Origin: Kineosporia succinea
GTDB lineage: Bacteria > Actinomycetota > Actinomycetes > Actinomycetales > Kineosporiaceae
Assembly: GCF_030811555.1 (NCBI RefSeq)
Contig: NZ_JAUSQZ010000001.1
Span: forward strand, 62,001 to 126,000
Reading direction: 5' to 3'
Length of the DNA stretch: 64,000 nt
The position numbers and the translations under genes were made by a program. Positions 52,830 through 62,100 of this stretch are shown in pieces. Within the stretch, counting starts at the first letter, position 1, and each line of letters starts with the position of its first letter. The notes below the pieces were generated by a model. The model saw only the letters and a list, made by a program, of their open reading frames with translations. It did no database searches and was not told the origin of the DNA.

Positions 52830-53345
52830 GTGAGCAACGCGTCCACCATTCTGCGAAGTGCCCTCAAACCCGCAGCTCTGACTGCCGGGCTGATGCTCGC
52901 GGGCACGGCGGCAGGCCGGCCCGACGACCCGGAGTACTACCGCTCCCTGCGCCAGGCCCCCTACGCCCCACCGCCGGTCGCGTTCGGGCCGGCGTGGGCG
53001 ATCGCGAAGCTGGGCTGGTCCGTCGCCACCGTGCGGGCCTCGCGCTCGGTCCAGGGTCGCGACCGCAAGCGTCTGCTGGCCCTGGCCGCCGTCGACGCCG
53101 CTGTGTACGTGAGCTTCTCGTACGCGTACTTCCGCCGTCGCAGTCCCGTGCTCGCCGCCGCCTGGACCGCCGCCGACGCCGCTGTCACCGCTGTCTCGCT
53201 GCCCCTGCTGGCCCGCCACGACAAGGTCGCTGCCGCCGCGCTGCTTCCCCAGGCCGCCTGGCTCGGGCTGGCCACGCCGGTCGCGATCTACCAGGCTCAG
53301 GCCAATCCCGATCCGATCTTCGGCGACCGTCTGGTCTCGCGCTGA
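52830..53345 (+). CDS. TspO/MBR-family membrane protein
   Basis: 171-residue hydrophobic protein with the TspO pattern EYYRSLRQAPYAPPPVAFGP followed by AWAIAKLGWSV, and about five membrane segments. TspO proteins bind tetrapyrroles or similar ligands and are linked to stress signalling. The family's aromatic residues are partly substituted, so a divergent member. GTG start, weak ribosome site. Its stop codon is the start of an 18-bp tandem repeat. Confidence 0.75.
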   Translation: MSNASTILRSALKPAALTAGLMLAGTAAGRPDDPEYYRSLRQAPYAPPPVAFGPAWAIAKLGWSVATVRASRSVQGRDRKRLLALAAVDAAVYVSFSYAYFRRRSPVLAAAWTAADAAVTAVSLPLLARHDKVAAAALLPQAAWLGLATPVAIYQAQANPDPIFGDRLVSR

Positions 53346-53480
53346 CCGTGGGGACCAAGCTGACCGTGGGGACCACGCTGACCGTGAGGACCACGCTGAC
53401 CGTGGGGGCCATGCTGACCACGGGGGCCATGCTGACCACGGGACTCCGCTGGCCGTGCGGACTCCGCTGACCGCGGGTAC
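53341..53480. repeat. about eight copies of an 18-bp unit over the TspO stop
   Basis: Units of GCTGACCGTGGGGACCAC start at 53341, 53359, 53377, 53395, 53413, 53431 and then two shorter degraded ones. The TGA of the first unit is the stop codon of the TspO-like gene. Since 18 is a multiple of 3, every unit carries a TGA in the same frame. Confidence 0.9.
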
Positions 53481-53504
53481 CGGAGGGCGCGGATGCCGGC
53501 ATCC

Positions 53505-53612
53505 GGTCACGGACGCTGTGGTCAGGTCACGGACGCTGTGGTCCGGTCACGGACGCTGTGGTCCAGTCACGGACGCTGTGGTCCGGGCCGGGGACGCTGT
53601 GGTCCGGGTCGG
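53505..53612. repeat. five tandem copies of a 20-bp unit
   Basis: GGTCACGGACGCTGTGGTCC-like units start at 53505, 53525, 53545, 53565 and 53585, the last degenerate. Only 25 nt separate it from the 18-bp array, which has an unrelated unit. The rest of the 471-nt spacer to 53816 shows no gene. Confidence 0.9.
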
Positions 53613-53816
53613 GGGCCTTCGCCGGCCTCGGGGCGGCCGGCTGGTCTCGCGCCGACCGTGGACGCGCCGGTCACGGTCGTTCCCGGCTCGACGGTCGTCG
53701 GGAACGGGCACTGGAAGCCCGGAAAATGCCGGGCTGACGTCAAGCTTGGCGGAGGGGCCGGTTAAGGCTTGGGCAAGGCGCTTCTCCGGGCCCGGGGGTG
53801 TCGGGATACTCGCGAC

Positions 53817-54224
53817 GTGTCCCTCCCCCAGCGTTCCTCCTCGCGAGCCCGGTCCTCGGTCCTGAAGACGGCCCAGATCCCGGCCCTCGTTCCCGCCCTG
53901 GTCGCCGCCTGCCTTCTCATGACGGGCTGCACCGGCGGCTCCACCGAGCAGGACGCGTCCAGCTCGAGCAGCCGGGCCGGTCAGGGCAGCCAGGCCGATC
54001 AGGGCAGCGAGGCCGCCAAGGGGAAGGCCTGCGAGGAGTACCGCGACCTGTCCTCCCAGGTCGACGCCGCGAGCGCCGAGGCCCAGGACCTCACCGTCAG
54101 CACCGCCGAGGACGGCAAGAAGGTCACCGAGCTGATGACCAAGGTCAGCGACCTGACCGAGAAGGCGGACGCGGCCTACGCCCTCTGCTACGCGGAAGGC
54201 GTCGCGTCACCCGCGGCTCCCTGA
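53817..54224 (+). CDS. putative small lipoprotein
   Basis: 135-residue protein with an N-terminal basic and hydrophobic signal (KTAQIPALVPALVAACLL) ending in the lipobox-like LMTGC, so probably lipid-anchored outside the membrane. A Ser/Gln linker is followed by a helical domain with two cysteines (KACEEYRDLSSQVDAASAEA, AYALCYAEG) and charged heptads. Function unknown. GTG at 53817 chosen to place the signal near the start. Met at lipobox -3 is atypical. Confidence 0.7.
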   Translation: MSLPQRSSSRARSSVLKTAQIPALVPALVAACLLMTGCTGGSTEQDASSSSSRAGQGSQADQGSEAAKGKACEEYRDLSSQVDAASAEAQDLTVSTAEDGKKVTELMTKVSDLTEKADAAYALCYAEGVASPAAP

Positions 54225-54243
54225 CCTGCCCCCCTGCAGCAGC

Positions 54244-55869
54244 TCAGAGGCTGTGCCGTCCCCGCCGCAGCTGGGGCATGAACGGGATGATCTGCGCGTC
54301 CTGAGTCTGCGAAGTCTGCGAAGTCTGCTGGTCGGCCGCATCGGTGCGCCGGGTCCGGCCGGACCGGGAACGGGACGCCCGGGAGCCGTTGGTCAGCGCG
54401 CTGTCGCGGTACACCTGGGCCACGGCGATGGGCACCGTCTCCGAGGTCGCCGTCACCGCACCGGGATTCGCGAGCGACGGGTTCACCGGCCCGGGGTTCA
54501 CGAATCCGGGGTTGAGGAGTCCCGGATTCACCGTCCCGGCCGGGACCGCGCGGTTCACCGACCGTGCCGACCGCAGCGGCGAGACCCGGGCCCAGCCCGG
54601 ATCCCCGGCGCCGGGCGACTCAGCCCCGCGCGACTCGACGCCGCGCGCCTCAGCACCGCGCGACTCGGCTTCATGCGCCGCGGCGCCGAACAACCCGGCG
54701 CCGCTCGACTCGGCCGGAACCGGCGGGGCCTGGATGCCGGAGGCTTCCCGGGGTCCACCCATCGAGGGCACCGTGAGACCGGGCGTCGAGGTGACCCGCT
54801 GCCCGTCGTCCACCATCGCCGTCGCCACCGGGAGCTGCGGCACCCGCTGGAACCGCGACTTCAGCCGCAGGATCGGCTTCTCGAAGAAGTACCAGGACGC
54901 TGCCGCCGCCCCGATCGCCAGGACCCCGGCGATCGCGCGTTCCCGGCCGGTGAGAGCCCGGCCGTGCGGTTCCAGACTGATGAACACCCAGTTCCAGAGA
55001 TAGAGACCGTACGAGATGGTGCCGAACCAGCGCAGCACCGGGTTGGCGAGCACCGTGAGCGTCGCCGCCCCGAGCACGAGCAGCGCGCTGACCAGCACCA
55101 CCGGGAACATCAGCAGCGTGGCCTCACGCCAGTCGGCCTGCGGCAGCCGGGTCAGGAACAGCGGCGCCAGGCAGACCAGCACGAGCCCGCCGGCCGCCGC
55201 CGGGGTGGGCACCCGCAGCCGGGCCTGGGACTGCACCGAGCAGGCCACCAGACAGCCGGTGAGCAGGAAGATCGCGTTGCTGTCGGGCGAGTAGTAGGTC
55301 CAGTCGTAGCTCAGCAGCGCGATCGAGACCACGTGCCACACCAGCGCGACGACCCAGATGTTGCGCACCGTCCGGGTGATCCGCCCCCGGTCCCCGCGCG
55401 CCCGGCCGATGATCAGGCTCAGCAGCAACGGCCAGACGAAGTAGAACTGCTCCTCGACCGACAGGCTCCAGGCGTGCGCGAGCACCGAGACGTGCCCCGT
55501 CGCGCTCTCGAAGTCCTGCACGTAGAACACCGTGGACAGCAGCCCGGGCAGGATCGAGTGCAGGCGCGGGTCCTTCGCCACCCACAGCACCAGCGGCGTG
55601 AGCACGACCAGGAGCAGCAGCGCCGGGAAGAGCCGCAGGGCCCGGCGGGCGTAGAAGTCCGTCCAGCTGATCTTCCCGAACCGGTCCCGCTCGGCCAGCA
55701 GCAGACTGGTGATCAGGAACCCGGACAGGACGAAGAAGATCGCCACGCCCGCGGGTCCGAGAAGCTCCGCGTGGTAGCTGCTCACGTGCGAGACCACGAC
55801 CATCAGCACCGCGAGGCCGCGCAGGCCGTCGAGTGCCGGGATCCGGTGGTGTGCACTGGTCGATGTCAC
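54244..55869 (-). CDS. OafA-type acyltransferase with repetitive C-terminus
   Basis: Integral membrane acyltransferase 3 family protein that likely O-acylates surface glycans. It starts with HHRIPALDGLRGLAVLMVV, the His in VVSHVSSYHAEL, GVAIFFVLSGFLITSLLL and AHAWSLSVEEQFYFVWPLLL, with about ten helices to residue 345. The last 190 residues are low complexity: ESRGAEARGVESRGAES and a run of NPG turns (VNPGLLNPGFVNPGPVNP), with no SGNH domain. It converges with the lipoprotein gene at 19 nt. Confidence 0.9.
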   Translation of the reverse strand: MTSTSAHHRIPALDGLRGLAVLMVVVSHVSSYHAELLGPAGVAIFFVLSGFLITSLLLAERDRFGKISWTDFYARRALRLFPALLLLVVLTPLVLWVAKDPRLHSILPGLLSTVFYVQDFESATGHVSVLAHAWSLSVEEQFYFVWPLLLSLIIGRARGDRGRITRTVRNIWVVALVWHVVSIALLSYDWTYYSPDSNAIFLLTGCLVACSVQSQARLRVPTPAAAGGLVLVCLAPLFLTRLPQADWREATLLMFPVVLVSALLVLGAATLTVLANPVLRWFGTISYGLYLWNWVFISLEPHGRALTGRERAIAGVLAIGAAAASWYFFEKPILRLKSRFQRVPQLPVATAMVDDGQRVTSTPGLTVPSMGGPREASGIQAPPVPAESSGAGLFGAAAHEAESRGAEARGVESRGAESPGAGDPGWARVSPLRSARSVNRAVPAGTVNPGLLNPGFVNPGPVNPSLANPGAVTATSETVPIAVAQVYRDSALTNGSRASRSRSGRTRRTDAADQQTSQTSQTQDAQIIPFMPQLRRGRHSL

Positions 55870-55963
55870 GATCGAGACTATGAGCCTTGCGGAGGCGGAG
55901 CGTTAGCGTTTCTCCCGAGGAATGACCCGAATGGATGATGGCTGCGCCGAAGGAGCTGCTCCT

Positions 55964-57091
55964 ATGCAAGATCGCTGTGTGCTCGTGGCCACCGACAAGT
56001 TCAAGGGCTCGCTCGACGCCCCGACCGCCAACGCGGCGATCGCCCGCGGGCTGCGTTCGGTGCTCCCGCAGGCCGACGTACGGACGCGCGGGGTCGCCGA
56101 CGGCGGCGACGGCACCCTGGCGGTGCTGCTGGAGAACGGGTTCGAGGCGGTTCCGGTCGACGTCACCGGGCCGACCGACGAACCCCGCCGCTCGGTCGTC
56201 GGGCACCGCGGTGACGAGGCGTTCGTCGAGCTGGCCGAGATCTGCGGGCTGGCCCGGCTTCCGGGCGGCACGCTCGCCGGGATGCGCGCCACCACCCGAG
56301 GCCTCGGTCTGGCCGTGCGGGCGGCCCTCGACCTGGGCGTGCGCCGGGTGCACGTCGCGATCGGCGGCAGCGCCTCCACCGACGGCGGGCTCGGCCTGCT
56401 CACGGCCCTGGGCGCGACGGCGACGGACGCGGACGGGCACCCGGTCACGCCCGACGCCTCGGGTCTGCTGCGCGTGGCCCACCTCGACCTGACCGGACTC
56501 GACCCCCGCCTCGCCGAGGTGGAGGTGATCGCCGTGACCGACGTCCGCAATCCCCTCACCGGACCCGACGGGGCCGCCCACGTCTACGGACCGCAGAAGG
56601 GCCTCGACGCGTCCCTCATTCCGGAGGTCGACGCGGGAATGGTGCGCTGGGGCAAGCTTCTCGAGGCGGCCTCGCCCACGTTCTCCCCCGACACCCCGGG
56701 AACGGGCGCCGCCGGCGGCGTCGGCGCCGGCCTTCTCGGCGGGCTCGGGGGACGCCTCACCCCGGGCGCGCCCTACGTGCTCGACACCATCGGCTTCGAC
56801 GCCGACCTGGCCGCCGCCGACCTGGTGGTGACCGGCGAGGGCTCCTGGGACGAGCAGAGTCTGCAGGGCAAGGCGCCCGCCGAGGTGCTGCGCCGCGCCC
56901 ACGCCGCCGGGGTGCCCGCCGCGATCGTGGCCGGGCGGGTCACCGGGCGCGAGGGGCTGCCGGAGCTGGGCGTGCGGTCGGTGACGGCGCTCGTCGACCT
57001 GGTCGACGATCCCGCCGTCGCCATGCGCGATGCCGAGCGGTTGCTCGAGGACGCGGGGGCACGGCTGGGCGGCTGGCTCACCAGGGCCTAG
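55964..57091 (+). CDS. glxK: glycerate kinase
   Basis: Phosphorylates glycerate in glyoxylate/glycerate metabolism. The 375-residue product has VLVATDKFKGSLDAPTANAA, GVADGGDGTLAVLL, IGGSASTDGGLGLLTALGA, GPQKGL and VTGEGSWDEQSLQGKAP, the conserved glycerate kinase type 1 set. ATG at 55964 with AAGGAG 8 nt upstream. Its TAG stop overlaps the stop of the convergent aldehyde dehydrogenase gene by three bases. Confidence 0.93.
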   Translation: MQDRCVLVATDKFKGSLDAPTANAAIARGLRSVLPQADVRTRGVADGGDGTLAVLLENGFEAVPVDVTGPTDEPRRSVVGHRGDEAFVELAEICGLARLPGGTLAGMRATTRGLGLAVRAALDLGVRRVHVAIGGSASTDGGLGLLTALGATATDADGHPVTPDASGLLRVAHLDLTGLDPRLAEVEVIAVTDVRNPLTGPDGAAHVYGPQKGLDASLIPEVDAGMVRWGKLLEAASPTFSPDTPGTGAAGGVGAGLLGGLGGRLTPGAPYVLDTIGFDADLAAADLVVTGEGSWDEQSLQGKAPAEVLRRAHAAGVPAAIVAGRVTGREGLPELGVRSVTALVDLVDDPAVAMRDAERLLEDAGARLGGWLTRA

Positions 57092-58548
57092 AACGGGTAG
57101 ACGGGCAGGTCTCCGCGCAGCGTCACCCACTGGGTCTCGGTGAACGCCTCGATGTTCGCCGCCGCGCCCCCGGCCCGGGAACCGTTGCCGGAGGCCCCGA
57201 CTCCGCCGAACGGCGCGACCGCCTCGTCGTTCACGGTCTGGTCGTTGATGTGCACCAGCCCGGCCGGGACGCGCTCCGCGAGCGCCAGCCCGGCGTACAC
57301 GTCGTCGGTGAGAATGCCCAGGGAGAGCCCGTACTCGGAGCCGCCCGCGAGGGCGACCACCTCGTCCACCGACCCGAAGGCCGTGACCGGGGCGACCGGC
57401 CCGAAGATCTCCTGCTGGTAGGCGGGCGCCTGCTGCGGCACCCGGCCGAGCACCGTCGGGCGGTAGAACAACTCGTCGTAGGTGCCGCCCGTCAGCAGCT
57501 CCGCCCCCGCGGTGACGCTCATCGTGACGAGCTCGTGCACCCGGTCGCGCTGCCCGGCGTCGATCAGCGGACCGAGCGCCACCTGTTCCCGGAACGGGTC
57601 TCCCACGGGCAGTTTCGCGACCCGGGAGGCGAGTGCCTCGGCGTACGCGTCGGCGACGGACTCGTGCACCAGGTGCCGGCTGGTGGCCATGCAGATCTGC
57701 CCGGAGTTGAGGAACGTGCCCCACGCCCCGACCCCGGCGGCCTTCTCCACGTCGACGCCCGGCATCACGACCAGCGCCGAGTTGCCGCCCAGTTCGAGGT
57801 GCGCGCGCTTGAGGTGCTGTCCCGCGATCGCGCCGACCGCCCGCCCCGCCTTCGTGGAACCGGTGAACGCGACGACCCGCACCTCGGGGGCCACGATCAG
57901 GGCCTCGCCGACATCCGCGCCCCCGGGGAGCATCTGGAAGACGCCCTCGGGCACCCCGGCCTCCTCGAACAGGCGCGCGAACAGCACGCCTCCGACCAAG
58001 GCGGTGCGCGGGTCGGGCTTGAGGACGACGCTGTTGCCGAGCGCGAGAGCCGGGGCGACCGCGCGGATCGCCAGGATGGTGGGCACGTTGAACGGGGCGA
58101 TCACCCCGACCACCCCGACGGGCAGGCGACGGGCGAAACTCAGCCGCGGCGCCCCCGTCCGCAGGAGCTCGCCGTAGGGATGGCTGGGCAGCGCGGACGC
58201 CTCGTAGCACTCCTGCGCGCTGGTGTGAACCTGGAAGTCGCCGAACGGCGGGATGGTTCCGGCCTCGCGCGACAGCCACGCGCGGACCTCGTCACCGTGC
58301 TGGGTGAGCAGGTCACCGGCGCGGCGCAGCACGGCGGCACGTTCCTCGAACGAGGTTGCGGCCCAGGCCTTCTGAGCGGCCGCGGCGCGCCGCGTGGCCT
58401 CCCTCACGTCGTCGGGCGTGGCCCGGCCGACCTGCGTGATCGTCTGCCCGGTGGCCGGTTCCACGCAGTCGTAGGCCCCGCCGGAGCCGTCGGTCCAGGA
58501 GCCCGTCCAGATCTTGCCGGGCCAGGAGGTGCTGTCCAGCAGCGCCAT
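57088..58548 (-). CDS. aldehyde dehydrogenase, benzaldehyde/vanillin type
   Basis: NAD(P)-dependent aldehyde dehydrogenase, 486 residues. NAD-binding PFNVPTILAIRAVAPALALG and VVAFTGSTKAGRAVG, catalytic Glu in AHLELGGNSALVV and catalytic Cys in FLNSGQICMAT. The QICMA context and EVRVVAF resemble benzaldehyde/vanillin dehydrogenases, but substrate is a guess. The ATG at 58548 follows GGAAGGCG. Confidence 0.9.
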   Translation of the reverse strand: MALLDSTSWPGKIWTGSWTDGSGGAYDCVEPATGQTITQVGRATPDDVREATRRAAAAQKAWAATSFEERAAVLRRAGDLLTQHGDEVRAWLSREAGTIPPFGDFQVHTSAQECYEASALPSHPYGELLRTGAPRLSFARRLPVGVVGVIAPFNVPTILAIRAVAPALALGNSVVLKPDPRTALVGGVLFARLFEEAGVPEGVFQMLPGGADVGEALIVAPEVRVVAFTGSTKAGRAVGAIAGQHLKRAHLELGGNSALVVMPGVDVEKAAGVGAWGTFLNSGQICMATSRHLVHESVADAYAEALASRVAKLPVGDPFREQVALGPLIDAGQRDRVHELVTMSVTAGAELLTGGTYDELFYRPTVLGRVPQQAPAYQQEIFGPVAPVTAFGSVDEVVALAGGSEYGLSLGILTDDVYAGLALAERVPAGLVHINDQTVNDEAVAPFGGVGASGNGSRAGGAAANIEAFTETQWVTLRGDLPVYPF

Positions 58549-58684
58549 CGGATCGCCTTCCTGCTCGAGGAGCTCGTCCAGGATCTGGGCGCCAGCATAG
58601 GGGCCCCGGCCCGGCGCGGCTGTCCGTCACTCGCCCGGCGGCTGCCGCCCTCAAGCCCGGCACCGGACCGGTCGACGGGAGAGG

Positions 58685-58716
58685 GTTGCACGACGTTGCA
58701 CGTTGCACGACGTTGG
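58685..58716 (+). promoter_or_regulatory. direct repeats before the histidine kinase gene
   Basis: TTGCACGACG occurs twice with TTGCACG between, directly upstream of the kinase start. Possible regulator-binding site, or an untranslated leader curiosity. Confidence 0.4.
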
Positions 58717-61131
58717 ATGGGGACGACGATGGCTGCGGTTGGCCCGGTGTTCGCGGCAGGCCCGGTGCTGGAGGACAGCCCGGTCTTCGACCCGCACCGC
58801 ATCCGCGCGGTCGAGGGCACCGGCCTGCTGCACCGCCCGCCGGTGCCCGGACTGGAGCGGCTCACCCGTCTGGCCGCGCGGCTGCTGAACGCGCCGGTGG
58901 TGCTGGTCTCCCTGGTCACCGGTGAGCGCCAGGTGTTCGTGAACCAGCTGGGTCTGCCCCAGCCCTGGGCCGAGGCCGGCGAGACGCCGCTCACCCACTC
59001 GTTCTGCCAGCACGTGGTGGACACCGACGCACCGCTGGTCGTCACCGACGCGCGCGAGGACCCGGTGCTGAGGACGAACCGGGCGGTCGACGACATCGGC
59101 GTCATCAGCTACGCCGGGATGCCGATCCGGCTGGATTCCGGCACCTACGGCTCGTTCTGCGCGATCGCCGGCGAACCGCGCGAGTGGACCCAGCCGGAGC
59201 TCGACATCCTCGAGGACCTGGCCGCGGCCGTGGCCTCGGAGATCGCCCTGGAGCAGAGTGCCCGGGAGGCGCAGGACGCGTCGGCGGGCCTGCGCGCGAT
59301 CCTCACCGCCACGAACGACGCCTATCTGTCGGTGGACGTGGACGGTGTGGTCCTGGAGTGGAACCCGTCGGCGGAGCGGCTGTTCGGTTTCACCCGGGAG
59401 ATCGCGGTGGGCAGCCGGCTCGACGGGCTGATCGTGCCGGCGGGGGCCCAGAACGCCTACGTGGACGCCCTGTTCCCCGGTCTGGACGACGACGGCGAGG
59501 GGGTGCCGTCGTTGCGGGACCGGGCCGAGCTGCCCGCGATCGACCGGCACGGGCGCACCTTCCCGGTGGAGATCTCGGCCCAGGTGACCCGCACCGACAC
59601 CCGGCCGGTGTGCCACGCGTTCGTCCACGACATCAGCGCCCGCCGGGCCGACGAGGAGGCGATGCGGCGTCAGGCCGAGCTGATCGACGCCGCCCCGGCC
59701 GCGATCGTCGTGCGGGACATGGACGGCACGATCCGATCCTGGAACCGCGGCGCCGAGGACATGTACGGCTGGCCGGCCCAGGCGGTGATCGGCCGGAACA
59801 TCCACCGGCTGCTGAACACGAACTTCCCCAAGGGACTTCCGGAGATCGAGACCGCGCTGCTGGCGACCGGCCGCTGGCAGGGCGAGCTGCGGCACCGGCG
59901 TTCCGACGGCGCGGTGGTCGTGGCGCTGAGCCAGCACGTGCTGCGCTCGACCGCGGACGGCACCGGGCACGAGGTGATCGAGACCAACACGGACATCACC
60001 GAGCGCCGGCACGCCGAGGAGCGGCTCGGGGCCAGCGAACGGCAGTTCCGGGTGCAGTTCCACCAGGCCACGATCGGGCAGACGATCATCGGGCTGGACG
60101 GGCGCTTCATCCGGGTGAACGACGCCTACGCCCGGATGCTCGGGTACGGCCCGGACGAGATGATCGGGATGCGCAACGTCTCGTTCACGCATCCGGACGA
60201 CCAGGCGCGCACCGCGCGGCAGCTGGCCGGTCTGTACTCCGGGGAGTACGACTCCTACGAGCACACCAAGCGGCTCGTGCACCGGGACGGGCACTCGGTG
60301 GACGCTCAGGTCGGCGTGCGGCTGGTACGGGACGCGGACGGGCAGCCGCTGCACCTCATCGGATTCGTTCAGGACATCACCGCGCAGCTGGTGATCCAGC
60401 GCGAGCGCGATGTCGCGCTGGCCACGCTGGGGCGGCGCAACCACCAGCTCGAGGACACGAACTCGGAGCTGGAGGACGCCAATCAGCTCAAGCTCGACCT
60501 GATGGGCATGCTGTCGCACGACATCGGGGCGCCGCTGAGCACCATCGTGGGCTACGGCGAGATCCTCACCGAACCGGGCCAGCCGGAGGCGGTCTCGGGG
60601 ATGGCAACGAAGATCGTGAAGGCCGCGCAGCGGATCGACCAGCTGCGCCTGAACGTGCTGTCGATGTGCAGCCGGGACACCAGCAAGCTCCAGGCGCACC
60701 GGGAGGTCGTGCCGTTGCGGGAGGCGCTGCGCGAGGCGGTCGAGGCCAGCGACCAGGTGGTGCCGGTGACCTGCCCGGAGCACGTGTCGGTGCTGGTCAA
60801 TCCCGAGCACCTGCAGCAGGTCGTCACCAATTTCCTGACCAACGCCACGAAGTACGGCGGTGGGGCCACGGCCGTCACCGTCGTCACGGAGCCGGGCTCG
60901 GCCACCATCGGGGTGCACGACAACGGGCCCGGAGTGCCGGCGGACGTGCGGGAGCACCTGTTCGAGCGGTACACCCGGGCGGCGGACGCGGGGGCCGGTG
61001 GGGCGGCCGGTCACGGGCTCGGGCTGCACATCGTGGCGAGTCTGGCCGAGGCGAACGGTGGGAGCGTGGGGCACCACGACAACCAGCCGAACGGGAGCGT
61101 GTTCACGCTGCGCCTGGAGACGACGCAGTGA
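58717..61131 (+). CDS. GAF-PAS-PAS-PAS sensor histidine kinase
   Basis: 804-residue cytoplasmic sensor kinase. Residues 50-180 form a GAF domain (NAPVVLVSLVTGERQVFVNQ), three PAS domains follow (AILTATNDAYLSVDVDG; ELIDAAPAAIVVRDMDGTIR; FHQATIGQTIIGLDGRFIRV), each ending in a PAC-like segment, then HisKA with MLSHDIGAPLSTIVGY (phospho-His near residue 601) and HATPase (NFLTNATKYGGG, GVHDNGPGV, GHGLGLHIV). No membrane helix and no neighbouring response regulator, so an orphan. ATG at 58717; 58729 is an alternative. Confidence 0.92.
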   Translation: MGTTMAAVGPVFAAGPVLEDSPVFDPHRIRAVEGTGLLHRPPVPGLERLTRLAARLLNAPVVLVSLVTGERQVFVNQLGLPQPWAEAGETPLTHSFCQHVVDTDAPLVVTDAREDPVLRTNRAVDDIGVISYAGMPIRLDSGTYGSFCAIAGEPREWTQPELDILEDLAAAVASEIALEQSAREAQDASAGLRAILTATNDAYLSVDVDGVVLEWNPSAERLFGFTREIAVGSRLDGLIVPAGAQNAYVDALFPGLDDDGEGVPSLRDRAELPAIDRHGRTFPVEISAQVTRTDTRPVCHAFVHDISARRADEEAMRRQAELIDAAPAAIVVRDMDGTIRSWNRGAEDMYGWPAQAVIGRNIHRLLNTNFPKGLPEIETALLATGRWQGELRHRRSDGAVVVALSQHVLRSTADGTGHEVIETNTDITERRHAEERLGASERQFRVQFHQATIGQTIIGLDGRFIRVNDAYARMLGYGPDEMIGMRNVSFTHPDDQARTARQLAGLYSGEYDSYEHTKRLVHRDGHSVDAQVGVRLVRDADGQPLHLIGFVQDITAQLVIQRERDVALATLGRRNHQLEDTNSELEDANQLKLDLMGMLSHDIGAPLSTIVGYGEILTEPGQPEAVSGMATKIVKAAQRIDQLRLNVLSMCSRDTSKLQAHREVVPLREALREAVEASDQVVPVTCPEHVSVLVNPEHLQQVVTNFLTNATKYGGGATAVTVVTEPGSATIGVHDNGPGVPADVREHLFERYTRAADAGAGGAAGHGLGLHIVASLAEANGGSVGHHDNQPNGSVFTLRLETTQ

Positions 61132-61369
61132 TCGGCCCTGGGCGCCGGGCCGGCAGGGACGCCGAACGACGCTGACTTCGAGGTGGGTCCGGTGCCCCGG
61201 CAGCAGCAGGCCTCGGGCGTGGAGCGTTCCGACGCCTCCGACGGGCCGCCGGCCAGGCGTAGCGCCCGCCACCTGCCCTCTCGTCGCAAACCGGTTCGCC
61301 GGCCGATTTCCCGTTCGGTGGTGATTGCCCCGGTGATCCGATGAGGGGCGATCGCGGCATACTGTTCAT

Positions 61370-61915
61370 GTGACGTTTGAGCTCATCGGCGGCCCGGAGA
61401 AGCGCGAAATCGTCCTCGTCGGATACAACGACTCCTGGCCCTCGATGTTCCGGCAGGAACATGCCAAGATCGTCGCCGCGCTGGGCGAAAAGGCTTTCCG
61501 CGTGGATCATGTCGGCTCCACGTCGGTGCCCGGCCTGACCGCCAAGCCGATCATCGACATCGACGTCAGCGTGGTCGACGCCGACGACGAGCCCGACTAC
61601 CTGCCCGCCCTGGAGTCCGCCGGCTACCAGCTGCGGGTGCGCGAGCCCGACCACCGCCTGGTGCGCACGCCCGAGCTCACGGTGCACGTGCACGTCTGCT
61701 CGGCCGGCAGCGAGTGGGAGCGCAGCCACCTGCTCTTCCGCGACTGGCTGCGGCAGGACAGGTCCGACCGCGACGCCTACGCCGGCCTGAAGCTCAGCCT
61801 GTCGCAGCGCGACTGGCCCGACACGAGCGCCTACGCCGACGCCAAGGCCCCGCTCATCGCGGCGATCACCGACCGCGCCGAGTCGTGGGCCGCCGCGACC
61901 GGCTGGGCGGTCTAG
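61370..61915 (+). CDS. GrpB/UPF0157 nucleotidyltransferase-fold protein
   Basis: 181-residue protein of the GrpB family: VLVGYNDSWPSMFRQEHAKI, VDHVGSTSVPGLTAKPIIDI and DVSVVDADDEPDY, then LTVHVHVCSAGSEWERSHLL. Such proteins have an uncharacterised nucleotidyltransferase-like fold (HVGST ... D-x-D). GTG start. It ends overlapping the convergent HAD remnant by three bases. Confidence 0.9.
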   Translation: MTFELIGGPEKREIVLVGYNDSWPSMFRQEHAKIVAALGEKAFRVDHVGSTSVPGLTAKPIIDIDVSVVDADDEPDYLPALESAGYQLRVREPDHRLVRTPELTVHVHVCSAGSEWERSHLLFRDWLRQDRSDRDAYAGLKLSLSQRDWPDTSAYADAKAPLIAAITDRAESWAAATGWAV

Positions 61916-62100
61916 GTATCCAGCACCAGCCCGGGCAGCTCGCCCAGGTCACGGATGACGTGGATTCCCCTGACATCCGGCACCCGCATCCCCGCGCCAC
62001 GGTTGAGCCACACCCCCGTGAGCCCTGCGTCCCGGGCACCCACCGCGTCGAGATCGAAGAGGATCCCGTCGAACGTCGGCACGTCGCTCTCCGCCGCCTT
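61912..62100 (-). pseudogene. HAD hydrolase C-terminal remnant
   Basis: The frame reads PTFDGILFDLDAVGARDAGL, TGVWLNRGAGMRVPDV and IRDLGELPGLVLD, the last third of a HAD-type phosphatase; the catalytic DxD and Lys domains are missing. It lies between the end of alkB and grpB with no start of its own that yields a domain. Probably a decayed gene. Confidence 0.5.

Noticed and set aside
53341-53612. Possible CRISPR arrays
   Set aside because: Units are directly adjacent with no unique spacers, too short and unlike CRISPR repeats; no cas genes.
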